5,685 bases of DNA from Planctomycetaceae bacterium UBA2972 (lineage in GTDB: Bacteria; Planctomycetota; Planctomycetia; Pirellulales; Pirellulaceae), in the NCBI GenBank assembly GCA_002348315.1, contig DEAW01000193.1, forward strand, positions 1 to 5,685, in the 5' to 3' direction. Shown piece after piece: positions 1 through 5,592 of this stretch (positions are counted from its first letter, which is position 1; every line of letters begins with the position of its first letter). The notes under the pieces were generated by a model, which saw nothing but the letters and a program-made list of their open reading frames with translations, did not search any database and had not been told where the DNA came from. The position numbers were made by a program, and so were the translations under genes.

Positions 1-2
1 AC

Positions 3-1007
3 CATATTAGTGCTCTCAGCAAGAGAGAAGCAGCTACCAGTAGTGATGCATTACCCGACAGTGCATTCGTTTTGCCCGGGATCATCGATCTGCACTGCCA
101 CGTTGGATCACACCACAGTATCTATGGTGTGGATCCGGTACGCATTCTCAAGTCAGGGACCACCGTGGCCTGTTCCCAGGGCGATGCGGGAGCCGCCACG
201 ATTGATCAGTACGTTGCTGAGGTAATCACAGTAGCACCGCTCCATGTGAAACTTGCTATTAATTTGTCGTCGATAGGTGAGTCGACAGAAGAGGGATGTT
301 TTTCACTTTCTGAATGGATTGATGTTGCTGCTTGTATTGATGCTATTGATAGGCATCGAGACTCGGTGTGGGCGGTTTCGGTCAATACAAGTCATCACGC
401 CTGTCCGGAATTAGATCCACGATCTTTGCTGAAAGCAGGACTGAAGGTCGCAGCTGAAACTGGCCTCCCAATTCTCTATGGTATGCGACGTCCGGAAGAT
501 TGGTCGTTAGCAGATCAGCTGGCACTTTTAAGACCCGGGGATGTCGTTACCTATTGTTTTCGTAAGACTCCCCATTGCATTGTGGAGAACGGCCGAGTGT
601 TGGAGTGTGTGCTGGACGCGCGGGTAAGAGGAGTACTGTTTGATGTAGGTCATGGTTGCGGTTCCTTTGATTTTGATGTGGCAGAGTCTGCGGTGAGATG
701 TGGATTCCTTCCTGATACGATCTCGACAGATTTGCAAACAGGGCACGTCACCAATAACATTCTTCATGACCTACCTTTGGTGATGTCTAAGTTACGTGCC
801 GTCGGAATGCAGGAGTTGGATATCTTTAGAGCGGTGACTGAAACTCCGGCTAAGATTATTAACGAACCGAAACGAGGAAGTTTGTGTGCTGGGTCGATCG
901 CAGATTTAACGGTACTGATGGAGAGTGAATCAGCATGTCAGTTAACAGATACTAACGGTAATATGCGGTGTGGCAAAGTGTGGACCGGTAGGCAGTTGGG
1001 TAGTTAG
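3..1007 (+). CDS. Amidohydrolase of the EF0837/Atu3266-like group, 5'-partial
   Basis: The frame is open from the left edge, so the start lies outside the window; the TTG at 72 is an internal Leu codon in the usual LPGIIDLHCH strand-1 motif. Residues here are numbered from that Leu. The frame contains HxH (8, 10), then LRPGDVVTYCF (153-163), DVGHG (191-195) and ISTD (217-220), and ends in ADLTVL (277-282), a return to the small beta domain typical of amidohydrolases. These blocks match, by eye and from memory, the deacetylase-type proteins EF0837 and Atu3266, TIM-barrel enzymes that hydrolyse amide or ester bonds. About 40 N-terminal residues are probably missing. At the positions of the bridging Lys and of the strand-5 and strand-6 His ligands this protein has Ser103, Gly137 and Tyr161; Asp220 is kept. 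The frame is otherwise intact, so this looks like a divergent subfamily rather than decay. Substrate unknown. The family is strongly supported; catalytic activity is uncertain. Confidence 0.85.
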   Translation, partial: HISALSKREAATSSDALPDSAFVLPGIIDLHCHVGSHHSIYGVDPVRILKSGTTVACSQGDAGAATIDQYVAEVITVAPLHVKLAINLSSIGESTEEGCFSLSEWIDVAACIDAIDRHRDSVWAVSVNTSHHACPELDPRSLLKAGLKVAAETGLPILYGMRRPEDWSLADQLALLRPGDVVTYCFRKTPHCIVENGRVLECVLDARVRGVLFDVGHGCGSFDFDVAESAVRCGFLPDTISTDLQTGHVTNNILHDLPLVMSKLRAVGMQELDIFRAVTETPAKIINEPKRGSLCAGSIADLTVLMESESACQLTDTNGNMRCGKVWTGRQLGS

Positions 1008-1250
1008 ATCCGCACTTCGGGCTACATCAGGTAAATCCACTTTTGCCCGTGGCTAATTATGTCCGACGTACTTAGACGAACAAAATTGGAGTGGGTAGAC
1101 TCGTCGTTCAGGCATCTTGTATTATTCGTAAAATATTACGTTCTGCGTATGCTGTAACTCGCTGTAATCCCTTGCAAAGCGATGCAATCTTCTGTAAAAC
1201 GGTGACAACGTAAAATGTAATAAAACCACTTTATTTGCAGGCTTTAAGTC
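1008..1250. other. Intergenic region between amidohydrolase and dld
   Basis: This 243-bp gap holds no convincing ORF and no clear terminator for the amidohydrolase gene. The left half (1008-1140) shows nothing I can name. The right half carries the 10-bp-phased box array described separately and must contain the dld promoter. Confidence 0.6.
1151..1220 (+). promoter_or_regulatory. 10-bp-phased TG(T/C)AA box array upstream of dld
   Basis: TGTAA, TGTAA, TGCAA, TGCAA and TGTAA start at 1153, 1163, 1173, 1183 and 1193, exactly 10 bp apart. A sixth, weaker TGACAA starts in register at 1203, and an out-of-register TGTAA lies at 1216. All boxes point the same way and would lie on about one face of the helix, 30-100 bp before the dld start. 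Head-to-tail 10-11 bp half-sites are typical of OmpR/PhoB-type winged-helix response regulators, and OmpR sites contain the complementary GTTACA core, so cooperative binding of such a regulator is a plausible inference. A weak core promoter may overlap the array: TTGCAA at 1172, 17 bp, TAAAAC at 1195; or TAAAAT at 1211 as an alternative -10. The pattern is directly visible; its function is inferred. Confidence 0.5.
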
Positions 1251-3023
1251 GTGAAAGACGATTTGGAACATTCAAGCGCTAGCGCGAAGTCCGAGCAGTC
1301 CGGCAGTACATGCTCGCCTCACTCCGCTCGTCAGGATCTCATTTCCACCTTCGAAGAAATCGTTGGCCGGAAAAACGTGCTCACGAAAGAGAGCAGGACT
1401 GCATATTACCGATCTGGATTCCGATCCGGCTACGGTGGTGCGTTAGCCATCGTATTTCCCGGAACTCTGCTTGAGCAGTGGGAGGTGCTGCAGGCATGCG
1501 TTGATGGTAACTGTGCCATCATTATGCAAGCGTCAAAGACCGGCCTTACGGAGGGCTCCTGCCCCAGCGGTTTCGACTATGACCGTGAAGTTGTGGTTAT
1601 CAATATCACTAGAATTAAGAGGATCATCCTGCTTGACGGAGGTAAACAGGTCGTCGCGTTGCCCGGTTCGACTCTACATGAACTGACTCAGGAACTGCAG
1701 AAGGTGAATCGGGCACCACATTCCGTCATCGGATCCACGACGATCGGCGCGTCGATCGTCGGCGGCATCGCAAATAACTCTGGTGGAGCACTTTGCAAAC
1801 GCGGTTCGGCTTACACCGAGTTGGCTCTCTACGCTCAGGTCGACAAAGCCGGAAAGCTGAATTTGGTCAATCATTTGGGTATCAGGAATCTCGGAGAGAC
1901 ACCTGAGGAGATTCTCACACGAATTGAGCAGGGCGACATTCCGGCTGAGGATGTCGAAGGTAAAGATAAGTCTGCTTCGGACCGGGAATACAAGCAGCGT
2001 ATTCGTAACCTCGATGCAGATTTGCCCAATCGGTTCAACGCCGATCCGTCACGGCTGTATGAAGTCAGCGGCAGTGCAGGTAAGGTTGCAGCTTTCGCCG
2101 TGCGAGTTGACTCATACCCTCTTCCCACGAGAAAACAGGTCTTTTACCTAGGAACAAACGACCCGGCGAATTTCGTCACCCTGCGGCAGCATATTCTCAA
2201 GAACTTCGCAGAGCTACCGGACATGTGCGAGTACATGAATCGCCCGATTTTCGACACTGCTGCCCGATACGGTAAGGACGTGTTCCTGTCGATCAGACAT
2301 CTTGGTACGAAACGCCTCTCCAGGGCGTACGCCTTGAAATCGGCAGTCGAATATTACCTCAATAAGATTCCCTTTCTACCAAAATATCTCCCAGATCAGT
2401 TCCTGTACTTTCTGAGCCGACTGTTCCCACAGCATCTACCTAAACGTCTGCTCGAATATCGAGACAGATTTGAGTACTACCTTATGCTCAGCATGAGTGA
2501 TGACGGCATTGAGGAAGCACGCCAGTATCTCGCGGAAGAATGGGGACAGATCGACGGAGTTGCGTACTTCGAGTGCACGGATCAGGAGCAGGAAGCCGCT
2601 TTGCTGCACCGCTTCGCGGCTGCCGGCGCGGCGATCCGCTATCAGACTCTCCACCAGAAAACGACGGAGGAAGTTTTGGCATTAGACATCGCATTGCTGG
2701 GTAACGATCCCGAGTGGGTCGAAAGTCCACCACCGGAGATTGCGGAACATCTTGACCTGGGGCTCTTCTATGGCCACTTCATGTGCCACGTGTTTCACCA
2801 CGACTACATCTTTAAGAAGGGCACAGACCTTGAAGCCATGAAATCCAAAATGCTGGAAAGGCTCGATACTAAGGGAGCGAAGTATCCCGCCGAACACAAC
2901 GTCGGCCACATGTACGAAGCCGAGCAAACCCTGAAAGAATTCTATGAAGAACTCGATCCTACCAACACATTCAATCCAGGCATCGGTAAGGCAGACAAGA
3001 AACGGCGTATTGTAATCACATGA
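1251..3023 (+). CDS. dld: Quinone-dependent D-lactate dehydrogenase (FAD, peripheral membrane)
   Basis: This 590-residue protein oxidises D-lactate to pyruvate and passes electrons through FAD to the membrane quinone pool. It aligns along its whole length with E. coli Dld (571 aa). Visible blocks include YRSGFRSG (53-60), the FAD-binding MQASKTGLTEGS (92-103), PHSVIGSTTIGASIVGGIANNSGG (split as PHSVIGS 156-162 and GGIANNSGG 171-179), YTELALYAQV (188-197), FNADPSRLYEVSG (262-274), HRFAAAGAAIRYQ (453-465), LALDIAL (476-482), YGHFMCHVFHHDY (507-519) and YPAEHNVGH (545-553), then DPTNTFNPGIGK. A region rich in aromatic and basic residues (about 358-410) corresponds to the membrane-contacting part in E. 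coli. The start is GTG with an in-frame TAA at 1245-1247, so it is the earliest possible start; the Shine-Dalgarno is weak. It gives a Ser-rich N-terminal extension of about 18 residues compared with E. coli; TTG at 1263 would shorten it slightly. It appears to be transcribed alone, behind the phased box array. No key block is missing. Confidence 0.97.
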   Translation: MKDDLEHSSASAKSEQSGSTCSPHSARQDLISTFEEIVGRKNVLTKESRTAYYRSGFRSGYGGALAIVFPGTLLEQWEVLQACVDGNCAIIMQASKTGLTEGSCPSGFDYDREVVVINITRIKRIILLDGGKQVVALPGSTLHELTQELQKVNRAPHSVIGSTTIGASIVGGIANNSGGALCKRGSAYTELALYAQVDKAGKLNLVNHLGIRNLGETPEEILTRIEQGDIPAEDVEGKDKSASDREYKQRIRNLDADLPNRFNADPSRLYEVSGSAGKVAAFAVRVDSYPLPTRKQVFYLGTNDPANFVTLRQHILKNFAELPDMCEYMNRPIFDTAARYGKDVFLSIRHLGTKRLSRAYALKSAVEYYLNKIPFLPKYLPDQFLYFLSRLFPQHLPKRLLEYRDRFEYYLMLSMSDDGIEEARQYLAEEWGQIDGVAYFECTDQEQEAALLHRFAAAGAAIRYQTLHQKTTEEVLALDIALLGNDPEWVESPPPEIAEHLDLGLFYGHFMCHVFHHDYIFKKGTDLEAMKSKMLERLDTKGAKYPAEHNVGHMYEAEQTLKEFYEELDPTNTFNPGIGKADKKRRIVIT

Positions 3024-3058
3024 TGTCTGCCAAAAAAAATAATATCTGAATGATGTCA

Positions 3059-3092
3059 CAAAAATAGGGATGCGGGGTTTATTCCGCATCCC
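3059..3092 (-). terminator. Intrinsic terminator of the tRNA-Met transcript
   Basis: A perfect 9-bp stem, GGGATGCGG (3067-3075) with CCGCATCCC (3084-3092), encloses an 8-nt loop. Read on the minus strand it is followed by TATTTTTGTG (3066 downward), a U-rich tail. It therefore fits termination of the minus-strand tRNA, about 50 nt beyond its 3' end. On the plus strand no T-tract follows the stem, so it would be at best a weak stop for dld, whose coding region ends 43 bp before it. Confidence 0.75.
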
Positions 3093-3143
3093 ATCAGTTG
3101 ATATCGCTTCACACTCCACCACAAGTTTGGCGGAGGTCTTAAG

Positions 3144-3217
3144 TAGCGAAGGAGGGACTCGAACCCCCGACACGCGGATTATGATTCCGCTGCTCTAACC
3201 AGCTGAGCTACTTCGCC
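3144..3217 (-). tRNA. tRNA-Met (CAT), elongator type
   Basis: The minus strand folds into a full cloverleaf of 74 nt including the discriminator A. The acceptor stem is GGCGAAG/CTTCGCT, the D arm GCTC/GAGC, the anticodon stem GCGGA/TCCGC around loop ATCATAA, and the T arm GGGGG/CCCTC with loop TTCGAGT. The anticodon CAT is complementary to bases 3181-3183. The initiator hallmarks are absent (no C1-A72 mismatch, no three G-C pairs next to the anticodon loop), so elongator Met is preferred; a lysidine-modified tRNA-Ile with CAT is the alternative. The first acceptor pair is G1-U72 and the T stem has one G-U pair. CCA is not encoded: the discriminator is followed by CTT, so CCA must be added after transcription. 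It is convergent with dld. Confidence 0.95.
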
Positions 3218-3238
3218 ATCTAGGTTATTTTTTCGGCA

Positions 3239-3268
3239 TTTACAGGGCTTTTCATAACTCGTTGAAAC
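3239..3268 (-). promoter_or_regulatory. Weak candidate promoter for tRNA-Met
   Basis: On the minus strand TGTAAA (3239-3244) could be a -10 box, with TTTCAA 17 bp further upstream (3262-3267) as a poor -35. The spacing to the tRNA 5' end at 3217 suits a short leader, but both boxes deviate from consensus. Confidence 0.2.
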
Positions 3269-3375
3269 ATCTTTCTGACTTCAATTTTATGGAGTGCAGC
3301 AAGACTGCAGCAAAAACGGGTGATGACCGTGACCAGTATCTACCTTAAACCTTCCTCTAAATATTAATATGCGCG

Positions 3376-3429
3376 CCTTAAAAATCAAAGGGGGCAGTGG
3401 TGTGATAAGAGCACCAAAATGACAAACTA
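3376..3429 (+). repeat. 54-bp direct repeat, copy 1
   Basis: This copy matches 4213-4266 at 46 of 54 positions without gaps. The last 29 bases (3401-3429, beginning TGTGATAAGAGCACC) are identical, and so is GGGGCAG (3391-3397). The three bases between these blocks differ: TGG here, AAA in copy 2. Here they allow a small hairpin, GGTG (3399-3402) with CACC (3412-3415), which copy 2 cannot form. Identity stops abruptly at 3430. A G-rich GGGGCAG leader is reminiscent of REP-like dispersed elements, but no transposase is present in the window to support that. Confidence 0.85.
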
Positions 3430-3490
3430 CACAGAGTTTCCTCGCTTTAAGGAAGGCAAGCCGTCACCTAATTCCGCTCGCTTTATCACA
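3401..3490. repeat. Inverted repeat spanning 90 bp
   Basis: TGTGATAA (3401-3408) is the exact reverse complement of TTATCACA (3483-3490). The next bases inward, GAGC (3409-3412), pair with GCTC (3476-3479) after a 3-nt bulge (3480-3482), giving 12 pairs in all. The left arm lies in the conserved part of the direct repeat, but the right arm has no counterpart after copy 2. It could be a structured RNA or DNA end, or a coincidence. Confidence 0.35.
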
Positions 3491-3493
3491 TAA
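3419..3493 (+). CDS. Doubtful 24-codon ORF beginning in the repeat
   Basis: An ATG inside the conserved repeat opens a frame of 24 codons, MTNYTEFPRF onward, ending in TAA at 3491-3493. There is no Shine-Dalgarno at normal spacing. In copy 2 the equivalent ATG meets a stop after three codons. The peptide is hydrophilic with several basic residues and resembles nothing I recognise. It may be a leader peptide, a remnant of a longer gene, or not translated at all. Confidence 0.15.
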   Translation: MTNYTEFPRFKEGKPSPNSARFIT

Positions 3494-3531
3494 ACGTATT
3501 TCCTCTAGGTGTTTTTGAAAAGCGATTTTTT

Positions 3532-3559
3532 ACGACAAAGACTTTTGAATCGATACAAT
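3532..3559 (+). promoter_or_regulatory. Candidate promoter of the membrane-protein gene
   Basis: ACGACA (3532-3537), 16 bp, then TACAAT (3554-3559) resembles a sigma-70 promoter with a good -10 and a partial -35. It would place the transcript start about 45 bp before the GTG start at 3613. Confidence 0.3.
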
Positions 3560-3612
3560 GACATTGGTGATGAAAAAGACCATGTCTTAGTAGCGGGTTA
3601 TTAGACGTTCGG

Positions 3613-4218
3613 GTGAGTTCAAAAAGACAAAAGCCAATTCCGATTCCCTGGATGAAGATTCTTTGGACGAGTTTCCTTCTTGGGGCTTATATTACTTTTA
3701 TTGGAAGTTTTGGAATTGTTGGGTTGGCGATAGCGGAGGGAATTGGTGCCGCGTTACTCTATCTCAGTTACGTTCCAGTCATAATTCTTGCCTTCGGCTT
3801 AGCTGTTTTCATCGGCGTCTCTGCGATGATTTTGCTCCACTCATTTCGATGGGCACGGTATTTCGCTTGTTTTTTGGGTTTCGTGTTGGTGGGAATCCCT
3901 TTGACCCCGGTTGTTTTCATGCCTCATTTTTTTCTCGGCTCTATGATTTTTGCTTTTTCAGATAGCGAATTTCAAAGTTCCGGTCAAATAGTCGCTGTCA
4001 CGATCTTTTCTCTGGCATTGTTATGGTGGGCATTATGGTGGTCACGCGGTCTTTATCGAATTTCAAAAAAACATAGTCTTATAATCCGGCTGTGGGGAAC
4101 GATAAAAAAATACTCAAATGACACAAAAGGTGCCCAGCGGAGACTGAGGAAATTAATAAAAGACTTTAGCTACCCCAGGCTGGTTCCGGGGAAAAAAGGA
4201 TTCCGTCGTTCTCCTTAG
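3613..4218 (+). CDS. Hypothetical four-helix integral membrane protein
   Basis: I do not recognise this 201-residue protein. A short basic N-terminus (MSSKRQKP) precedes a very hydrophobic part with about four membrane segments near residues 17-42, 46-76, 82-115 and 125-144, separated by short loops such as HSFRW (76-80) and FSDSEFQSSG (115-124). The C-terminal 55 residues (about 147-201) are strongly basic, rich in Lys and Arg, and probably cytoplasmic. No catalytic motif or known transporter signature is visible. The GTG start has no good Shine-Dalgarno; ATG at 3652 (residue 14) is an alternative but has none either. Its stop codon lies inside the second copy of the 54-bp repeat and the first copy lies 184 bp before its start, so gene and repeat look like one unit. 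Its bases appear more AT-rich than dld. The reading frame and membrane topology are well supported; the function is unknown. Confidence 0.7.
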   Translation: MSSKRQKPIPIPWMKILWTSFLLGAYITFIGSFGIVGLAIAEGIGAALLYLSYVPVIILAFGLAVFIGVSAMILLHSFRWARYFACFLGFVLVGIPLTPVVFMPHFFLGSMIFAFSDSEFQSSGQIVAVTIFSLALLWWALWWSRGLYRISKKHSLIIRLWGTIKKYSNDTKGAQRRLRKLIKDFSYPRLVPGKKGFRRSP

Positions 4219-4266
4219 ATGTGAAAAGGGGCAGAAATGTGATAAGAGCACCAAAATGACAAACTA
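4213..4266 (+). repeat. 54-bp direct repeat, copy 2
   Basis: This is the partner of 3376-3429, displaced by exactly 837 bp. It begins in the last codons of the membrane-protein gene, whose TAG (4216-4218) falls within the matching CCTTA block. The identical core is 4238-4266. After 4266 the two copies have nothing in common. Confidence 0.85.
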
Positions 4267-4274
4267 ATGTCTAG

Positions 4275-4604
4275 CGTGTTTGTTCTATTTGGAATTATGA
4301 ACATTGGTGTTCCTACTTTCGAAGCGATGACGTAAGTAAGCGTCTTAAACAACTAGATTCAGCTCTTCTTGTGGGGAAAAATTAAAGTTGGAGCTTGAAG
4401 CAAGAGTCCCTAACGCGGACTTTGTCGACGTTTTTGTTTCGATCTGTTATGCCAACCAAAACAGAGCTGGTAAAATTACATGAACAGCATAAACTGCCCT
4501 TGTTTAATTATGCCGGTGATCATCGTCGGAGTCTTGTTGTCTGGCGACAGGCCTGTGCTGCAAATCTCGATGGAACGCTGATAGATTACCAAACGTTATG
4601 TTAG
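4275..4604 (+). pseudogene. Possible decayed gene read in shifting frames
   Basis: No single frame gives a convincing gene, but three overlapping open segments read like protein in succession. Bases 4275-4382 give RVCSIWNYEHWCSYFRSDD continuing to KQLDSALLVGK. A -1 shift near 4379 continues as KLKLELEARVPNADFVDV and on to a TGA at 4481. A further shift enters the frame ending at TAG 4602-4604, which contains HEQHKLPLFNYAGDHRR and VVWRQACAANLDGTLIDY. Together they would make about 105 residues. There is no good start: one ATG lies at 4267 in yet another frame (22 codons to 4335), and one at 4449 could start a 51-residue ORF, MPTKTELVKL onward. I recognise no family. It could be a frameshifted remnant, separate tiny ORFs, or chance; the protein-like composition is the only support. 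Confidence 0.25.
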
Positions 4605-4721
4605 CAATTTTGGCGAGCAGATAAGACTCAGCAAGCTCCTTCGGGGAATGAATAGAAATTTGGTAACTTTGAGTGATCTTCGGAGGATTCGTTTCGGTTG
4701 CAGTAAAACGGATCGTTTGAT

Positions 4722-4726
4722 GGAGG
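4722..4726 (+). promoter_or_regulatory. Strong ribosome binding site
   Basis: GGAGG sits six bases before the ATG at 4733, the clearest Shine-Dalgarno in the window. It fixes the start of the secreted-protein gene. Confidence 0.85.
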
Positions 4727-4732
4727 ACGGAA

Positions 4733-5323
4733 ATGAAACAACGCCATATGATAATTATCGTTTTATTGATTTCAGTGTTAGAAGCAAGGGCTATCGAGGT
4801 TCCGGAAAGTTCCAATAAACAGGTTATAGGTTTTACGCCTCGATTGAAAAAACAAGCGGAGATACGCGATTCATTCAAAAAATTATCGCGAGTGGTAAAT
4901 TCGTTGGACTCCGGCGCCCAATTGGAAATTTACCGAGGTATCCCGCGTGCCAAGGTTTCTGAAGTTGAAGACGCGTTAGGTAGTCGGAATGCCGGTCATA
5001 ACCGATATATACGCAGATACGGTCATGTTTTTTACTCTCAAGCGGTGGTGGCTGAGAGGAACGATGCCGAGAAATTACTGGCCATAGTAAAAGATCCCCA
5101 ATCCTTCAGAAAGTTCGGGGGATTTAAACTATGTGGGGGGTTTCACCCGAACTTTGCGCTTGTTTGGACAAAAGATGAAATTGCCGTCGAAATACATATC
5201 TGCCTTACCTGTCATGAAATTAAGTTCTTTAAGTCTCGGCTAGAGATCTACTGTGAAATGGATGACGATGCTTATCAGCAATTCTTACAACTCGGGAAGG
5301 ATTTGAAGGTAGAAACCGAGTAG
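4733..5323 (+). CDS. Hypothetical secreted protein with CGGFHP and CxxCHE motifs
   Basis: This 196-residue protein starts at an ATG with a strong Shine-Dalgarno. Its N-terminus, MKQRHMIIIVLLISVLEARA (1-20), is a signal peptide: a basic start, a hydrophobic core and a likely cleavage after ARA. The mature part has a Lys/Arg-rich helix (37-55), then LEIYRGIPR (64-72), FYSQAVVAER (100-109), DPQSFRKFGGFKLCGGFHPN (121-140), VEIHICLTCHEIKFF (152-166) and an acidic C-terminus. Similar pairs of KxCGGFHP and CxxCHE occur, as I recall, in planctomycete proteins of unknown function. Cys134, Cys157, Cys160, His161 and perhaps Cys174 and His138 are candidates for metal binding or disulfides. C157-L-T-C-H161 also fits the CxxCH haem-c attachment pattern, which an exported protein could use, but the rest does not look like a known cytochrome. 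It appears to be transcribed alone. The gene and its export are well supported; its role is unknown. Confidence 0.85.
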   Translation: MKQRHMIIIVLLISVLEARAIEVPESSNKQVIGFTPRLKKQAEIRDSFKKLSRVVNSLDSGAQLEIYRGIPRAKVSEVEDALGSRNAGHNRYIRRYGHVFYSQAVVAERNDAEKLLAIVKDPQSFRKFGGFKLCGGFHPNFALVWTKDEIAVEIHICLTCHEIKFFKSRLEIYCEMDDDAYQQFLQLGKDLKVETE

Positions 5324-5378
5324 AGAAAAAAGCTGAAGAGATATCAATTCCCTACGGCATTTGTTTGTTGCTTGGTTT

Positions 5379-5507
5379 TTAGGGATGGGTATTGTATTGA
5401 TTGGCAAGGTCTTGGGCTTTAGTAGCGATAGCGACTAACCCCTCATCTGCTGATATGTGGTCTGCGCCATCGACAGTGCGTTTCAGCGACGTGAACTCCA
5501 GGCACAC
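5379..5507 (-). CDS. Doubtful 42-codon ORF
   Basis: Read leftward from a GTG codon (5505-5507), this frame gives a peptide beginning MCLEFTSLKRTVDGADHIS, followed by ADEGLVAIATKAQDLANQYN, and ends in TAA (5379-5381). Its composition and codon use look like a real soluble protein, with an amphipathic helix-like second half. An in-frame TAA lies just three codons before the GTG, so it cannot extend much upstream; AAGGGAA nearby is a modest Shine-Dalgarno. It may be a small gene, or the tail of a broken longer one. I recognise no family. Confidence 0.3.
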   Translation of the reverse strand: MCLEFTSLKRTVDGADHISADEGLVAIATKAQDLANQYNTHP

Positions 5508-5531
5508 CGATTCCCTTTAACCTCTACCAAG

Positions 5532-5545
5532 GCTTTAAATAAAGC
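5532..5545. repeat. Short dyad GCTTTA-AA-TAAAGC
   Basis: Two perfect 6-base arms are separated by two bases. It lies just upstream of the doubtful minus-strand ORF, where an operator would be expected, but AT-rich dyads of this size can arise by chance. Confidence 0.3.
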
Positions 5546-5570
5546 GCTCTTACGTCAGCCCAAAACCTAT

Positions 5571-5592
5571 CACTATCTTATATAAGAGAGTG
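5571..5592. repeat. 22-bp near-perfect palindrome
   Basis: Ten of eleven positions pair across a TATA centre; the inner 12 bases, TCTTATATAAGA (5576-5587), are perfect and the flanking CACT/AGTG (5571-5574, 5589-5592) pair after one mismatch. With no loop it fits a homodimer operator better than an RNA hairpin. It overlaps the next stem by three bases. Confidence 0.45.

Larger units (their letters stand above)
3218..3612. other. 395-bp gap between tRNA-Met and the membrane-protein gene
   Basis: No substantial gene is visible. The gap holds the first copy of the 54-bp repeat (3376-3429), an 8+4 bp inverted repeat starting inside it, a 24-codon ORF of doubtful value, and a candidate promoter near 3532-3559. 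The stretch 3245-3375 shows nothing I can assign beyond a short AT palindrome at 3361-3370. Confidence 0.6.
4219..4732. other. 514-bp stretch without an intact gene
   Basis: It contains most of repeat copy 2, a possible decayed gene (4275-4604), and a 120-bp leader before the secreted-protein gene. The leader (4611-4732) ends in a strong ribosome binding site; I see no clear promoter boxes or stable hairpin in it. Confidence 0.55.

Noticed and set aside
72..80. TTG at 72 as the start of the amidohydrolase
   Set aside because: The frame is open to the left edge and codes a plausible family-like lead-in (DALPDSAFVLPG), and starting here would remove the N-terminal beta domain.
2682..3173. 163-residue minus-strand ORF overlapping the dld 3' end
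   Set aside because: It lies antisense to the highly conserved C-terminus of Dld and runs into the tRNA gene; it is a shadow frame.
3594..3616. Integron attC-like site before the membrane-protein gene (GTTATTAGAC)
   Set aside because: The core does not fit GTTRRRY well and I found no matching RYYYAAC partner at attC distance; the CGTTATGTTAGC at 4592 likewise lacks a partner.
3663..3965. 100-residue plus-strand ORF inside the membrane-protein gene
   Set aside because: It is a shifted frame rich in Cys, Trp and Phe, derived from the hydrophobic codons of the real gene.
3391..4266. CRISPR array from the repeated core
   Set aside because: There are only two copies 837 bp apart with a gene between them, not short regular spacers.
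4504..4878. 124-residue minus-strand ORF
   Set aside because: It overlaps the start, ribosome binding site and signal peptide of the well-supported plus-strand gene, and has no protein features of its own.
5349..5386. TCCCTA/TAGGGA arms as a terminator after 5323
   Set aside because: The stem is only 6 bp with a 26-base loop and the T-run lies inside the loop, not after the stem.
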